From Burkholderiaceae bacterium (GTDB lineage Bacteria > Pseudomonadota > Gammaproteobacteria > Burkholderiales > Burkholderiaceae_C), in contig JAEUOU010000018.1 in the NCBI GenBank assembly GCA_016790575.1, positions 19,196 through 83,195 of the forward strand: a stretch of 64,000 bases of DNA, written 5' to 3'. Positions 36,041-44,390 of this stretch are shown here, in pieces; position 1 is the first letter of the stretch, and every line of letters begins with the position of its first letter. The notes under the pieces are model-generated. The model was not told the origin of the DNA and ran no database searches. It worked only from the letters and a program-made list of their open reading frames with translations. The translations under genes were made by a program, and so were the position numbers.

Positions 36041-37168
36041 ATGGAAACAGACCACCTTGCCGGGCAGTCGCTGACCACCCGCCGTGTGCTTCTGGGCGCG
36101 TTGCTGGTGGTCGGCGTCGCGCTCGCCTGGGTGCTGCAGCCTTTTCTGGGGGCGATTCTCTGGGGTGTGATTCTGGGGCTGTTGTTCGCGCCGGTGTTCC
36201 AGGCGCTGCTGGGGCGCCTGGGTCCTCGGCCGAACCTCGCCGCCGCCCTGACCGTTCTGCTGGTGGTGATCCTGCTGGTCATTCCTTTCGGTTTCATTGC
36301 CGGATCGCTGGCGGTCGAACTGGCGGCGGCCGTCGAGCGCCTGCGGTCCGGGCAATGGAACCTTGCCGAGGCTGCGCACCGGGTCTTTGACGCGTTGCCG
36401 GGTTGGGTGCTGGTGGTGCTTGACCGATTCGGCCTGGCCGAGTTCGATGTCCTGCAGGCCCGTATCACCGCCGCGCTGGCGCGCAGCACGCAGTTCATCG
36501 CCGGGCAGGTGTTCAACATAGGGCAGAACAGCTTCGAGTTTGTGCTCCACCTGTGCATCACGCTGTACCTGGCCTTTTTCCTGATCCGCGATGGCCAGAG
36601 TCTGGCCGCCAAAGTGCGACGCGCCATCACGCTGCCGCGGGGGCATGCGGACGCGCTGATGGAACGTTTTGCCACGGTGGTGCGCGCCACGGTCAAAGGC
36701 AATCTGGTGGTGGCGGTGGTCCAGGGCTCGTTGGGCGGCCTGGCGTTTGGCTTCCTGGGGGTGTCGGGCGCGGTGTTGTGGGGTACCGTGATGGCCTTCC
36801 TGTCGATGGTGCCGGCGGTGGGTGCCTCACTGGTATGGGCGCCCGTGGCGCTGTATCTGTTTGCCACAGGTGCGGTGCTCAAGGCCCTGGCCCTGGTCGC
36901 CTGGGGTGTTCTGGTCATCGGATTGGTCGACAACCTGTTGCGCCCCATTCTGGTGGGCAAGGACACCGGATTGCCCGACTACGTGGTGTTGATGACCACC
37001 CTGGGCGGCCTGGCGGCGTTCGGCCTCAACGGTTTTGTGCTGGGGCCCATGGTGGCCGCCATGTTTCTGGCCGTCTGGGACCTGTACACGCAGTCGCACG
37101 AGCCGGCGTCGCAAAAGCCCGCCGCCGCCACCGAGACCGGTCCGTTGCCGGGCGAGCCGCCCGCCTGA
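36041..37168 (+). CDS. AI-2E family transporter
   Basis: This 375-aa inner-membrane protein has an amino-terminal pair of hydrophobic segments, a central soluble stretch (about residues 80-150) and several further segments containing LCITLYLAFFLIRDGQ. The carboxy end GLVDNLLRPILVGKDTGLPDYVVLMTTLGGLAAFGLNGFVLGP is the AI-2E/PerM/YdiK family hallmark. Members are putative exporters or ion antiporters with few proven substrates. It follows the deaminase by 2 nt, so it is probably co-transcribed although no metabolic link is known. Confidence 0.85.
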   Translation: METDHLAGQSLTTRRVLLGALLVVGVALAWVLQPFLGAILWGVILGLLFAPVFQALLGRLGPRPNLAAALTVLLVVILLVIPFGFIAGSLAVELAAAVERLRSGQWNLAEAAHRVFDALPGWVLVVLDRFGLAEFDVLQARITAALARSTQFIAGQVFNIGQNSFEFVLHLCITLYLAFFLIRDGQSLAAKVRRAITLPRGHADALMERFATVVRATVKGNLVVAVVQGSLGGLAFGFLGVSGAVLWGTVMAFLSMVPAVGASLVWAPVALYLFATGAVLKALALVAWGVLVIGLVDNLLRPILVGKDTGLPDYVVLMTTLGGLAAFGLNGFVLGPMVAAMFLAVWDLYTQSHEPASQKPAAATETGPLPGEPPA

Positions 37169-37188
37169 GCGGTAAAATCGAAAGGAAA

Positions 37189-37212
37189 GGCTGCGCCCCG
37201 GCGGCCTTTTTT
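37189..37212 (+). terminator. Terminator-like hairpin before second BMP gene
   Basis: GGCTGC at 37189-37194 pairs with GCGGCC at 37201-37206 (one G-U) around a 6-nt loop and is followed by six T. It is shorter than the one at 34952-34975 and may be leaky, allowing some expression of the next gene. Confidence 0.65.
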
Positions 37213-37246
37213 CTTGTCTATTCCCGGGGCCATGTAGAGGAACACC

Positions 37247-38356
37247 ATGTACAAAAACCTCGCCGCGGCCTCGCGCGCCGCTGCCTGTGTCTTTTTTGCC
37301 GCCGCCATACTGCTCCCCCCCGCCCAGGGCCAGACCCGCACCGCATCGGAGCCGGTCAAGGCGGGTTTCGTCTATGTCTCGCCAATCACCGAAGCCGGCT
37401 GGACCCGCCAGCACGACGAGGGGCGCAAGGCGGTCGAGGCGGCGCTGGGCGCCGGTGTGAAAACCAGCTTTGTCGAAAACGTCGCCGAAGGTGCCGATGC
37501 CGAACGCGTGATTCGCGACCTGGCGCGTCAGGGTCACCAGATCATTTTCACGCCCAGCTTTGGCTATATGGAGCCGACGCTGAAGGTCGCCAGAGATTTT
37601 CCCGACGTGAAGTTCGAGTCCATCACCGGCTACAAGACCGCCGAGAACGTGGCCACGGCCAATGCCCGCTATTACGAGGGGCGCTATCTGGCCGGCATCG
37701 CCGCCGGGCGCATGACCCGGACCCACATCGCCGGCTACGTGGCGGGATTTCCGATTCCTGAAGTGCTGCAGGGCATCAACGCCTTTGCGCTGGGCATGCG
37801 GTCGGTGAACCCCAAGGCCGAAGTCAAGGTGGTCTGGCTCAACGCCTGGTTCGACCCTCCGCGCGAGCGCGACGCGGCCATGACACTGTTCAATCAGGAT
37901 GTGGACGTGATCGCCTTTCACACCGGATCCACCGCCGTGATGGCCGCCGCCCAGGAGCGCGGCAGGATGGCCGTGGCCTACCACTCGGACATGCGCCGTG
38001 TCGGCCCCGATGCCCAGATCGTCGCGGTGACGCACCAGTGGGGCGCCTACTACACCGCACGGGTCCGGGCGGTGGCCGCTGGCACCTGGAAAAGCGGCCA
38101 GGTCTGGGGCGGTGTCAAGGAGGGCATGATTCGTGTCGGCGATTTCGGCCCCAAAGTGCCCAAAGCGGTGCAAGACGAAGTGCTGGCGCGCCAGCAGGAC
38201 ATCGCCGCCGGACGCCTGCACCCTTTCCACGCCCGCACCGTGGTCCGCGACAACGAAGGGCGCGAGCAGATCGCGGCCGGCCAGACCCTGACTGACGGGC
38301 AGATCCTCACCATGAACTGGCTGGTCGAAGGCGTCGCGGGCAAGCTGCCGCGCTGA
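37247..38356 (+). CDS. BMP family substrate-binding protein 2 (secreted)
   Basis: This 369-aa paralogue of the protein encoded at 33769-34929 has the same order of blocks: FVYVSPITEAGWTRQHDEGR, SFVENVAEGADAERVIRDLARQG, FTPSFGYMEP, TGYKTAENV and GQVWGGVKEGMI. Unlike the first copy it has a cleavable Sec signal (CVFFAAAILLPPAQGQ) and no lipobox, so it should be free in the periplasm. It probably serves the same permeases with a different ligand preference. No separate permease lies next to it. Confidence 0.87.
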   Translation: MYKNLAAASRAAACVFFAAAILLPPAQGQTRTASEPVKAGFVYVSPITEAGWTRQHDEGRKAVEAALGAGVKTSFVENVAEGADAERVIRDLARQGHQIIFTPSFGYMEPTLKVARDFPDVKFESITGYKTAENVATANARYYEGRYLAGIAAGRMTRTHIAGYVAGFPIPEVLQGINAFALGMRSVNPKAEVKVVWLNAWFDPPRERDAAMTLFNQDVDVIAFHTGSTAVMAAAQERGRMAVAYHSDMRRVGPDAQIVAVTHQWGAYYTARVRAVAAGTWKSGQVWGGVKEGMIRVGDFGPKVPKAVQDEVLARQQDIAAGRLHPFHARTVVRDNEGREQIAAGQTLTDGQILTMNWLVEGVAGKLPR

Positions 38357-38429
38357 TGCGGGTGTCGCGCATGACCGTCATTCGGCCCGGCATATGCCGC
38401 TGGCCTGGAATGTGCCTATGCTCGCCGCC

Positions 38430-39707
38430 ATGAAAGCCTATCGCGCCCGCCTGTTGCGCTTTGCCGACGACGGCAGCGCCCTGTTCGACGACGACGGCCT
38501 GCTGGTCACCGGTCCCGGCCCGGCGGGCCGGGCGGTCGTGCTGGCGGCCGGTTCGTACGCGGCCACCGCACCGGCCTTCCCCGGGGTGCCGGTGGAGCAC
38601 CTGCCCGGCCGCATCCTGGCACCGGGTTTCATCGACCTGCACCTCCATTACCCGCAGACCGACGTGATCGGCTCGCCCGCCGACGGCCTGCTGCCCTGGC
38701 TGGAGCACTACACCTTTCCGCACGAGGCCCGTTTTGCCGACGCCGCCTACGCCGCGGACGTGGCGCGCTTCTTTCTGGACGAACTGGCCCGCCACGGTGT
38801 CACCACGGCGCTGACCTTCGCCACCTCGCACCCGGCGTCGGTGGACGCGCTGTTCACCGAGGCGCAGCGGCGCGGCCTGCGGCTGATCACCGGCAAGGTG
38901 CTGCAGGACCGCCACAGCCCGGACGGCGTGCGCGACCAGACCGAGCAAAGCCTGATCGACACCGAGGCACTGATTCGCCGATGGCACGGCGTGGACCGGC
39001 TGGGTTACGCCATCACGCCGCGATTTGCCCCAAGCTGCACCGAGGCGCAGCTGCTGGGTGCCGGCGAACTGGCCGCGCGCCACCCGGACGTGTGGATCCA
39101 GTCCCATGTCGCCGAGAACCTGGACGAGGTGCGCTGGGCGCGTGAGCTGTTCCCGGCCTCGCGCTCGTACCTGGCGGTCTATGACGACCACGGGCTGATG
39201 CGCGATCGCGCGGTGTACGCCCACTGCATCCACTTCGACGACCACGACCGGGCGCTGATGCGCGACACCGGCACGGCGGCGGCCGTCAGCCCCACCAGCA
39301 ACCTGTTCCTGGGCAGCGGCTTTTTCGACTATGCCGGCGCCGAGCGGGTGGGTTTCCGCTTCGGCCTGGCCAGCGACGTGGGCGGCGGCACCAGCTTCAG
39401 CCCGTTCCACACCATGCTGGCGGCCTACACCGTGGGGCGTGAAGGCCGGACCAAACCCGGCCTGAGCCTGAGCCCGCAGCAGCTGTGGTGGCAACACACC
39501 GCCGGCGCGGCGCGCGCGCTGGGGCTCGAAGGGGTGGTGGGCAACCTCGCGCCCGGATGCGAGGCCGACTATCTGGTGCTCGACCCCGCGGCCACGCCGC
39601 TGCTGGCCCGGCGCACGGCCGCAGCCCGGAGCCTGGACGAGCTGCTGTTCGCCCTGATCGTGCTGGGGGACGATCGGGTGGTGGCCCGCACCGTGATTTC
39701 AACGTGA
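38430..39707 (+). CDS. guaD: Guanine deaminase
   Basis: This 425-aa amidohydrolase converts guanine to xanthine. Motifs in order are FIDLHLHYPQTD (HxH metal site, about residue 70), LEHYTFPHEARF, HVAENLDEV, YAHCIHFDD, SPTSNLFLGSG and LASDVGGGTSFS, all typical of bacterial GuaD. The start at MKAYRARL is taken from homologue length; the frame extends 12 codons upstream. With adenine deaminase and XdhAB it completes conversion of both purine bases to urate. Confidence 0.9.
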   Translation: MKAYRARLLRFADDGSALFDDDGLLVTGPGPAGRAVVLAAGSYAATAPAFPGVPVEHLPGRILAPGFIDLHLHYPQTDVIGSPADGLLPWLEHYTFPHEARFADAAYAADVARFFLDELARHGVTTALTFATSHPASVDALFTEAQRRGLRLITGKVLQDRHSPDGVRDQTEQSLIDTEALIRRWHGVDRLGYAITPRFAPSCTEAQLLGAGELAARHPDVWIQSHVAENLDEVRWARELFPASRSYLAVYDDHGLMRDRAVYAHCIHFDDHDRALMRDTGTAAAVSPTSNLFLGSGFFDYAGAERVGFRFGLASDVGGGTSFSPFHTMLAAYTVGREGRTKPGLSLSPQQLWWQHTAGAARALGLEGVVGNLAPGCEADYLVLDPAATPLLARRTAAARSLDELLFALIVLGDDRVVARTVIST

Positions 39708-39717
39708 TTTGTGGCCA

Positions 39718-39748
39718 TACCCATTGTGAAAAGGTGATGGTTTGCTAT
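39718..39748 (+). repeat. 31-bp dispersed repeat, copy 4
   Basis: TACCC to GCTAT, placed between the convergent guaD and small exported-protein genes. This copy has diverged in the middle (ATTGTGAAAAGGTGA). Confidence 0.7.
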
Positions 39749-39758
39749 AAAAAGTGAA

Positions 39759-40064
39759 CTATCGGTTGAGCTTTTTGTCGCGCAGGTAGCGCGCCAGCCC
39801 GCAGTAGCCGTCCTTGAACAGGATCTCGGTTTCGACTTTGGCCGGCAGCAGCTTCTCCTTGAGCTCGGCCGCCGCAGCGTTGCCCTGGGTCTGGCGCACC
39901 AAGCCGATGGCCTGCTCGAACCGCGACACCTCCGAGTGGCAGGCGGCCGTCGCCGCCGCAACGGACGCGGGCGCGGCCGGCGGTGCGGCGCTCTGGGCCT
40001 GTACGGAGGGGTGGCCTGCACACAGCAGTGCGCACAGGGCCAGGACGTTCATCGGCATGTTCAT
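39759..40064 (-). CDS. Small exported protein of unknown function
   Basis: This 101-aa protein starts at ATG 40064, with GAGG upstream. The amino end [23 protein letters not shown] is a Sec signal peptide, followed by an alanine/proline linker. The mature part holds two Cys (AACHSEV and GYCGLARY) about 45 residues apart that could form a disulfide in the periplasm, and ends in basic DKKLNR. I do not recognise the family. Confidence 0.65.
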   Translation of the reverse strand: MNMPMNVLALCALLCAGHPSVQAQSAAPPAAPASVAAATAACHSEVSRFEQAIGLVRQTQGNAAAAELKEKLLPAKVETEILFKDGYCGLARYLRDKKLNR

Positions 40065-40210
40065 GGGGCACCTCGTGTGAATCCGGCACAAGCATGATCC
40101 ATTCCCGTGTCGGGCCGATGTCCGGTCTGACATGGCGCCCATCGGCGCGCCCGTATGACGCGCCCCGACACACAGGGGCCGCCTACAATGCGCCGGCAGG
40201 AGAGCACCCG

Positions 40211-40780
40211 ATGAGCATCAAGAGCGACAAATGGATCCGCCGCATGGCGCAGCAGCACGGCATGATCGAGCCGTTCGAGCCCGGCCAGGTCCGCACGGCC
40301 GCCGACGGGCACAAGATCGTCAGCTACGGCACCAGCAGCTACGGGTATGACATCCGCTGCGCGCGCGAGTTCAAGGTGTTCACCAACATCCACAGCACGG
40401 TGGTGGACCCCAAGAACTTTGACGAGAAAAGCTTTGTGGACATCGAGAGTGATGTCTGCATCATCCCGCCCAACAGCTTCGCGCTGGCGCGCACGATGGA
40501 ATATTTCCGCATCCCGCGCAACGTGCTGACCATCTGCCTGGGCAAAAGCACCTATGCCCGCTGCGGCATCATCGTCAACGTCACGCCCTTCGAGCCGGAG
40601 TGGGAAGGCTATGTGACCCTCGAATTCAGCAACACCACGCCGCTGCCCGCCAAGATCTACGCGGGCGAGGGCTGCGCCCAGGTGCTGTTCTTCGAGAGCG
40701 ACGAGGTCTGCGAAACCAGCTACAAGGACCGCGGCGGCAAATACCAGGGCCAGCACGGGGTCACGCTGCCCAAAACCTGA
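40211..40780 (+). CDS. dcd: dCTP deaminase
   Basis: This 189-aa homotrimeric enzyme converts dCTP to dUTP for thymidylate synthesis. [13 protein letters not shown] at the start, [38 protein letters not shown] with the catalytic Glu, and the flexible carboxy end [14 protein letters not shown] match Dcd throughout. AGGAG lies 8 nt upstream of the ATG. Upstream in-frame extensions run through a non-coding region and are rejected. Confidence 0.95.
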   Translation: MSIKSDKWIRRMAQQHGMIEPFEPGQVRTAADGHKIVSYGTSSYGYDIRCAREFKVFTNIHSTVVDPKNFDEKSFVDIESDVCIIPPNSFALARTMEYFRIPRNVLTICLGKSTYARCGIIVNVTPFEPEWEGYVTLEFSNTTPLPAKIYAGEGCAQVLFFESDEVCETSYKDRGGKYQGQHGVTLPKT

Positions 40781-40798
40781 ACCTGTTGCGTCCCGGCA

Positions 40799-40827
40799 GG
40801 CGCCGGCCCGGCCGGTGCACCGGCGCC
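40799..40827 (+). other. Inverted repeat between dcd and rsuA
   Basis: GGCGCCGG at 40799-40806 and CCGGCGCC at 40820-40827 form a perfect 8-bp GC stem around a 13-nt loop. No T-run follows, and the rsuA ATG is only 7 nt downstream. It may slow transcription or hinder ribosome access rather than terminate. Confidence 0.5.
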
Positions 40828-40834
40828 CTTTGCC

Positions 40835-41557
40835 ATGCGACTCGATGACATCCTCTACACCCAGGGCTTCGGCACGCGCCGCGTGTGCGCGGGCCTGATC
40901 CAGCAAGGCCATGTCCGTGTGGCCGACGCGGTGGTGACCGACGCCGGTGCCGACTTCCAGCCCGAGGGCCTGGCGTTTTCGGTGCAGGGCACCGACTGGA
41001 CCTGGCACGACAAGGCCTACCTGGTGCTGCACAAGCCGGCCGGCACCGAATGCTCGCAAAAGCCCTCCACCTGGCCCAGCATCTACACCCTGCTGCCCGG
41101 CCCGCTGCGCCAGCGCCCGCAAAAAGGCGCGGTGCAGGGTGTGCAGGCCGTGGGCCGGCTGGACCAGGACACCACCGGCCTGCTGCTGCTGACCGACGAC
41201 GGCACCTTCATCCACCGCATGAATTCGCCGCGCAAACATGTGCCCAAGGTGTACGAAGTGACCGTCAAGCACCCGCTGACGGACGCCCAGGTGCAGCGTC
41301 TGCTGGCCGGTGTGGTGCTGGACGACGACCCCCGTCCCGTCAAGGCCGCCGCCTGCGAAGCCGTGGGCGAACACCACCTGCGCCTGACGCTGACCGAAGG
41401 CAAGTACCACCAGGTCAAACGCATGCTGGCCGCGGCGGGCAACCGGGTCGAACGCCTGCACCGCTCGCAGGTGGGCGGGTTTCGCCTGCCGGGCGACCTG
41501 GCGCCCGGCCAGTGGCGCTGGCTGACCCCCGGCGACCTAGCCGCCATCACCGGTTGA
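40835..41557 (+). CDS. rsuA: 16S rRNA pseudouridine synthase
   Basis: This 240-aa protein has an amino-terminal S4-like RNA-binding domain (RLDDILYTQGFGTRRVCAGLIQQGHVRV). The catalytic domain follows, with LVLHKPAGTECS, the active-site Asp motif GRLDQDTTGLLLLTDDG, KVYEVTVK and LTEGKYHQVKRML. These are the RsuA-subfamily features, so position 516 of 16S rRNA is the expected target. The hairpin just before the start may tune expression. Confidence 0.88.
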   Translation: MRLDDILYTQGFGTRRVCAGLIQQGHVRVADAVVTDAGADFQPEGLAFSVQGTDWTWHDKAYLVLHKPAGTECSQKPSTWPSIYTLLPGPLRQRPQKGAVQGVQAVGRLDQDTTGLLLLTDDGTFIHRMNSPRKHVPKVYEVTVKHPLTDAQVQRLLAGVVLDDDPRPVKAAACEAVGEHHLRLTLTEGKYHQVKRMLAAAGNRVERLHRSQVGGFRLPGDLAPGQWRWLTPGDLAAITG

Positions 41558-41667
41558 GTCCGAATCGGGGCGTGCCGGCCGTGGGACGCCTGCTGTCAGC
41601 GGCTTCGAAACCGTGCACCGACGGCTGGTGGGCCGTCTTCAGGTCGTTTCCAGGCGAAAAGTGCCCG

Positions 41668-41698
41668 TACCCAGCGCAAAATGGTCATCTTTTGCTAT
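41668..41698 (+). repeat. 31-bp dispersed repeat, copy 5
   Basis: TACCC to GCTAT between the convergent rsuA and hydrolase genes. It ends 10 nt from the hydrolase stop. It shares CCAGCGCAAAATGGTC with copy 6 at 43610-43640. Confidence 0.75.
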
Positions 41699-41708
41699 CG
41701 ATGCGGGA

Positions 41709-42482
41709 CTATTCAACCCCTGCCAGAAATGTCGTGATTGCGGCTTGCACCGTGCCAGGCTGGTCCTTGTGGGGTGAGTGGCCACAATCCGGCAGCTTGA
41801 GCAGGCGGGTCTGCGGGGCGCGGGTGGCGATGTCGTCGATCTGCGCCAGGGTGCCGTAGGGGTCATCCTCGCCCTGGATGGCCAGCAGCGGGGCGTTGAT
41901 GCGGCGGCAGTCTTCGCGGATGTCGAAGGCGCGGAAGGCGTCGCTGAGCCACACGTCGTTCCATTGCCAGAAGGCGCTGTCCACATCGTCGTGATAGCGG
42001 GCCAGGCGTTCGCGCAGGCCGCTGGCGTAGGCGTCGCGCGCCTGGGCAATGGCGGCCACCGACACGTCTTCGACCATGACATGCGGCGCCATCACGACGC
42101 AGGCTGCGACCGGGAATCGGCTGGCGTGCAGCAGCGCGATGGTGCCGCCGTCGGAGTGGCCCACCAGCACCGGACGTTCGATGCCCAGTCGGGCCAGCAG
42201 CGCGGGCAGCACCTCCCAGGCTTCGCGGTGCATGTAGTCGGGCGCCAGGCGGCCCGTGTCGCGCACGTCGGGCACCGGGCTGGAGCGGCCGTAGCCGCGG
42301 CGCGAGAAGACCAGGCCGGCGCGGCCGGTGGCGGCACACAGCTGGTCGGGCCAGTCGCGCCACATCGCCACCGAGCCCAGGCCTTCGTGAAGGAAGACCA
42401 GCGGGGCGGCCGCTGGGGTGCCAGCGGGGGCGGCGATCGCTCGGATTTCCAGGGCGGTGGCGTTGATTTGGATCAAGTTCAT
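41709..42482 (-). CDS. Alpha/beta hydrolase
   Basis: This 257-aa protein has LVFLHEGLGSVAMW as the oxyanion strand and RRGYGRSS. The nucleophile elbow GHSDGG is near residue 104, the acid is in IQGEDDPYG and the late His in CGHSPH. It belongs to a group of cytoplasmic hydrolases found in many Burkholderiales; the substrate is unknown. The start MNLIQI is chosen because the upstream in-frame region reads into the divergent gene. It diverges from a beta-propeller gene with an 79-bp gap. Confidence 0.75.
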   Translation of the reverse strand: MNLIQINATALEIRAIAAPAGTPAAAPLVFLHEGLGSVAMWRDWPDQLCAATGRAGLVFSRRGYGRSSPVPDVRDTGRLAPDYMHREAWEVLPALLARLGIERPVLVGHSDGGTIALLHASRFPVAACVVMAPHVMVEDVSVAAIAQARDAYASGLRERLARYHDDVDSAFWQWNDVWLSDAFRAFDIREDCRRINAPLLAIQGEDDPYGTLAQIDDIATRAPQTRLLKLPDCGHSPHKDQPGTVQAAITTFLAGVE

Positions 42483-42561
42483 GGGGTTGTTCGCGTGACC
42501 GTGGACGGCGGCGCCCGAGCCGACGGCTACACTTGCGGGCTGTCTGAAAGTTGGTGTTGTA

Positions 42562-43551
42562 GTGCGCGTTTTTTCCCGATTTTTGCCGTTTTTGGTTCTG
42601 ATGGCCGGGTTGCTGGGTGGCAACCCGGCACTGGCGGTGTCCCCGGCCCCGGTCTTTGTGCTCAATTCGCTGGATGGCAACGTCAGCGTCATCGATCCGA
42701 CCACCTGGAAGGAGACCAAGCGCATTCCGACCGGCAAGGAGCCACACCATCTTTATATGACGCCCGACGAAAAGTCGGTCATTGTGGCCAATGCGCTCAG
42801 TGATTCGCTCACCTTCATCGACCCGCGCACCGCCGAGGTGCAGCGCGAGGTCCGCAACATCCTCGATCCGTACCACCTGCGTTTTTCGCCGGACATGAAG
42901 TGGTTCGTCACGGCTGCCAACCGGCTCAACCATGTGGACATCTATCGCTGGGACGGCAGGGACATGCATCTTGCCAAACGCATTCCCACCGGCAAAACGC
43001 CCAGCCACCTGTGGATCGATACGCGCAGCACCACGGTCTGGGCGACCATGCAAGATAGCGACGAACTGGTGTCCATCGATCTGGCCACGCAGTCGATCAA
43101 GTGGCGGATCAAGACCGGTTCGCTGCCGGCCGACGTGTTTGGCACGCCCGACGACAAACACCTGCTGGTGGCCTTGACCGGAGGTGACGGGGTGCAGGTA
43201 TTCGACGTGTCCGGGCCGGGCGCCCGCCTGGTCAACACCGTTCGTACCGGCCAGGGGGCCCATGCCTTCCGCGCCGCGGGCGACCGGCGGCATGTTTACG
43301 TCAGCAACCGGGTGGCCAACACCATCAGCAAGTTCGACTACCAGGCCATGGCCGTAGTCGACCGGTATCCCGGGCCGTCCGGCCCCGACTGTATGGATGT
43401 GTCGGCCGACGGGAATTTCATTCTGGTGGCGTCGCGCTGGGCGGGAAAACTGACCGTGATCGACACCCGCTCCCGCGCGGTGGTGCGGCAGGTCAAAGTC
43501 GGCAAGTCGCCCCATGGTGTGTGGACCCTGGATCATGCGCCGCGCCAGTAA
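42562..43551 (+). CDS. Exported YVTN-type beta-propeller protein
   Basis: This 329-aa protein begins at GTG with a Sec signal (FLPFLVLMAGLLGGNPALA). The mature part consists of repeated units of about 42 residues with the pattern VIDPTTWKETKRIPTGKEPHHL, VDIYRWD and TVIDTRSRAVVRQVKVGKSPHG, the YVTN/NHL-like propeller seen in YncE and cytochrome-d1-like proteins. No haem ligand is evident. Such periplasmic propellers bind other proteins or small ligands; the role is unknown. The next gene starts inside its last codons. Confidence 0.78.
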   Translation: MRVFSRFLPFLVLMAGLLGGNPALAVSPAPVFVLNSLDGNVSVIDPTTWKETKRIPTGKEPHHLYMTPDEKSVIVANALSDSLTFIDPRTAEVQREVRNILDPYHLRFSPDMKWFVTAANRLNHVDIYRWDGRDMHLAKRIPTGKTPSHLWIDTRSTTVWATMQDSDELVSIDLATQSIKWRIKTGSLPADVFGTPDDKHLLVALTGGDGVQVFDVSGPGARLVNTVRTGQGAHAFRAAGDRRHVYVSNRVANTISKFDYQAMAVVDRYPGPSGPDCMDVSADGNFILVASRWAGKLTVIDTRSRAVVRQVKVGKSPHGVWTLDHAPRQ

Positions 43552-44386
43552 GTCCATCCATTTTCGACGCCCCGCTAGGGTTCGGGCGGCTGCGTTCGCT
43601 ATCGTTGGAGTAGCGCTGATAGACCATTTTGCGCTGGCTATGGCCCAAAATGATGCGAAATCGGCCTGCGCCAGGCCCGTGTACCTGACGTTTGACACCG
43701 GGCACATGGGTGTGGCGCCGTTGGTGGCCGATGTGCTGCGCCGCCAGCAGGTCCGGGTGACGTTTTTCGCTGCCAACGAGAAGACCCAGGAGGGCGACGG
43801 CAGTCTGGGCAATCATTGGGCGCCCTGGTGGAAGGCGCGTGCCGCCGAGGGGCATGAATTCGCCTCGCATACCTACGACCATACCTACTGGCGGGGTGAT
43901 CTGCCGGGCGTGGAGCCGCGCTTTCGTATCCAGCCCTCCGCCGGGGCGCTGGCCGGGCGTGAGTTCACCTGGGATGCGGCCAAGTACTGCGCCAATATTG
44001 CCTATGCGGCCGAGCGCCTGCAGGACCATACCGGCAAGAAGCCGCTGCCACTGTTCCGGGCGCCGGGCGGCAAGACCTCGCCCCGCCTGCTGGCGGCGGC
44101 CAAGGCCTGTGGATACGAGCATGTCGGCTGGGCGCCGGCCGGTTTTCTGGGCGACGAATTGCCCAGCGCGCAGTACCCGAACGATGCCTTGTTGAAAAAG
44201 GCCCTGCGCGACATTCGCGCCGGCGACATCCTGATGGCGCATCTGGGCATCTGGTCGCGCCAGGACCCATGGGCTCCGTCGGTGCTGGAGCCGCTGCTCG
44301 TCGGACTCAAGGCCAAGGGCTTCTGTTTCGAGACGCTGCGCACACACCCGCAATACCGGGACTGGATCGCGCAGCGCGGCGGGTGA
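43535..44386 (+). CDS. Exported polysaccharide deacetylase-like protein
   Basis: This protein of about 283 aa overlaps the propeller gene by 17 bp. From ATG 43535 a basic amino end and a hydrophobic stretch (AAAFAIVGVALIDHFALAMA) form a signal peptide; part of this is encoded by a copy of the 31-bp repeat. The NodB-like domain shows YLTFDTG near residue 50 (most members have FDDG), the zinc pair in ASHTYDHTYW and LFRAPGGKT. It probably removes acetyl groups from a cell-wall or extracellular polysaccharide. If translation starts at MAQNDAK instead, it would be cytoplasmic. Confidence 0.75.
   Translation: MRRASKSIHFRRPARVRAAAFAIVGVALIDHFALAMAQNDAKSACARPVYLTFDTGHMGVAPLVADVLRRQQVRVTFFAANEKTQEGDGSLGNHWAPWWKARAAEGHEFASHTYDHTYWRGDLPGVEPRFRIQPSAGALAGREFTWDAAKYCANIAYAAERLQDHTGKKPLPLFRAPGGKTSPRLLAAAKACGYEHVGWAPAGFLGDELPSAQYPNDALLKKALRDIRAGDILMAHLGIWSRQDPWAPSVLEPLLVGLKAKGFCFETLRTHPQYRDWIAQRGG
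43610..43640 (-). repeat. 31-bp dispersed repeat, copy 6, inside a coding region
   Basis: This inverse, diverged copy lies within the signal-peptide part of the deacetylase gene. It keeps the 16-mer GACCATTTTGCGCTGG found in copy 5 and is followed by TATGGCCCAAAA, like the flank of other copies. Confidence 0.6.
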
Positions 44387-44390
44387 GCCA

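Noticed and set aside
39718..39748. 31-bp repeat as a classical Rho-independent terminator
   Set aside because: Copies sit at gene ends and contain A- and T-runs, but none forms a stable GC stem before the T-run, so a standard terminator is not supported.
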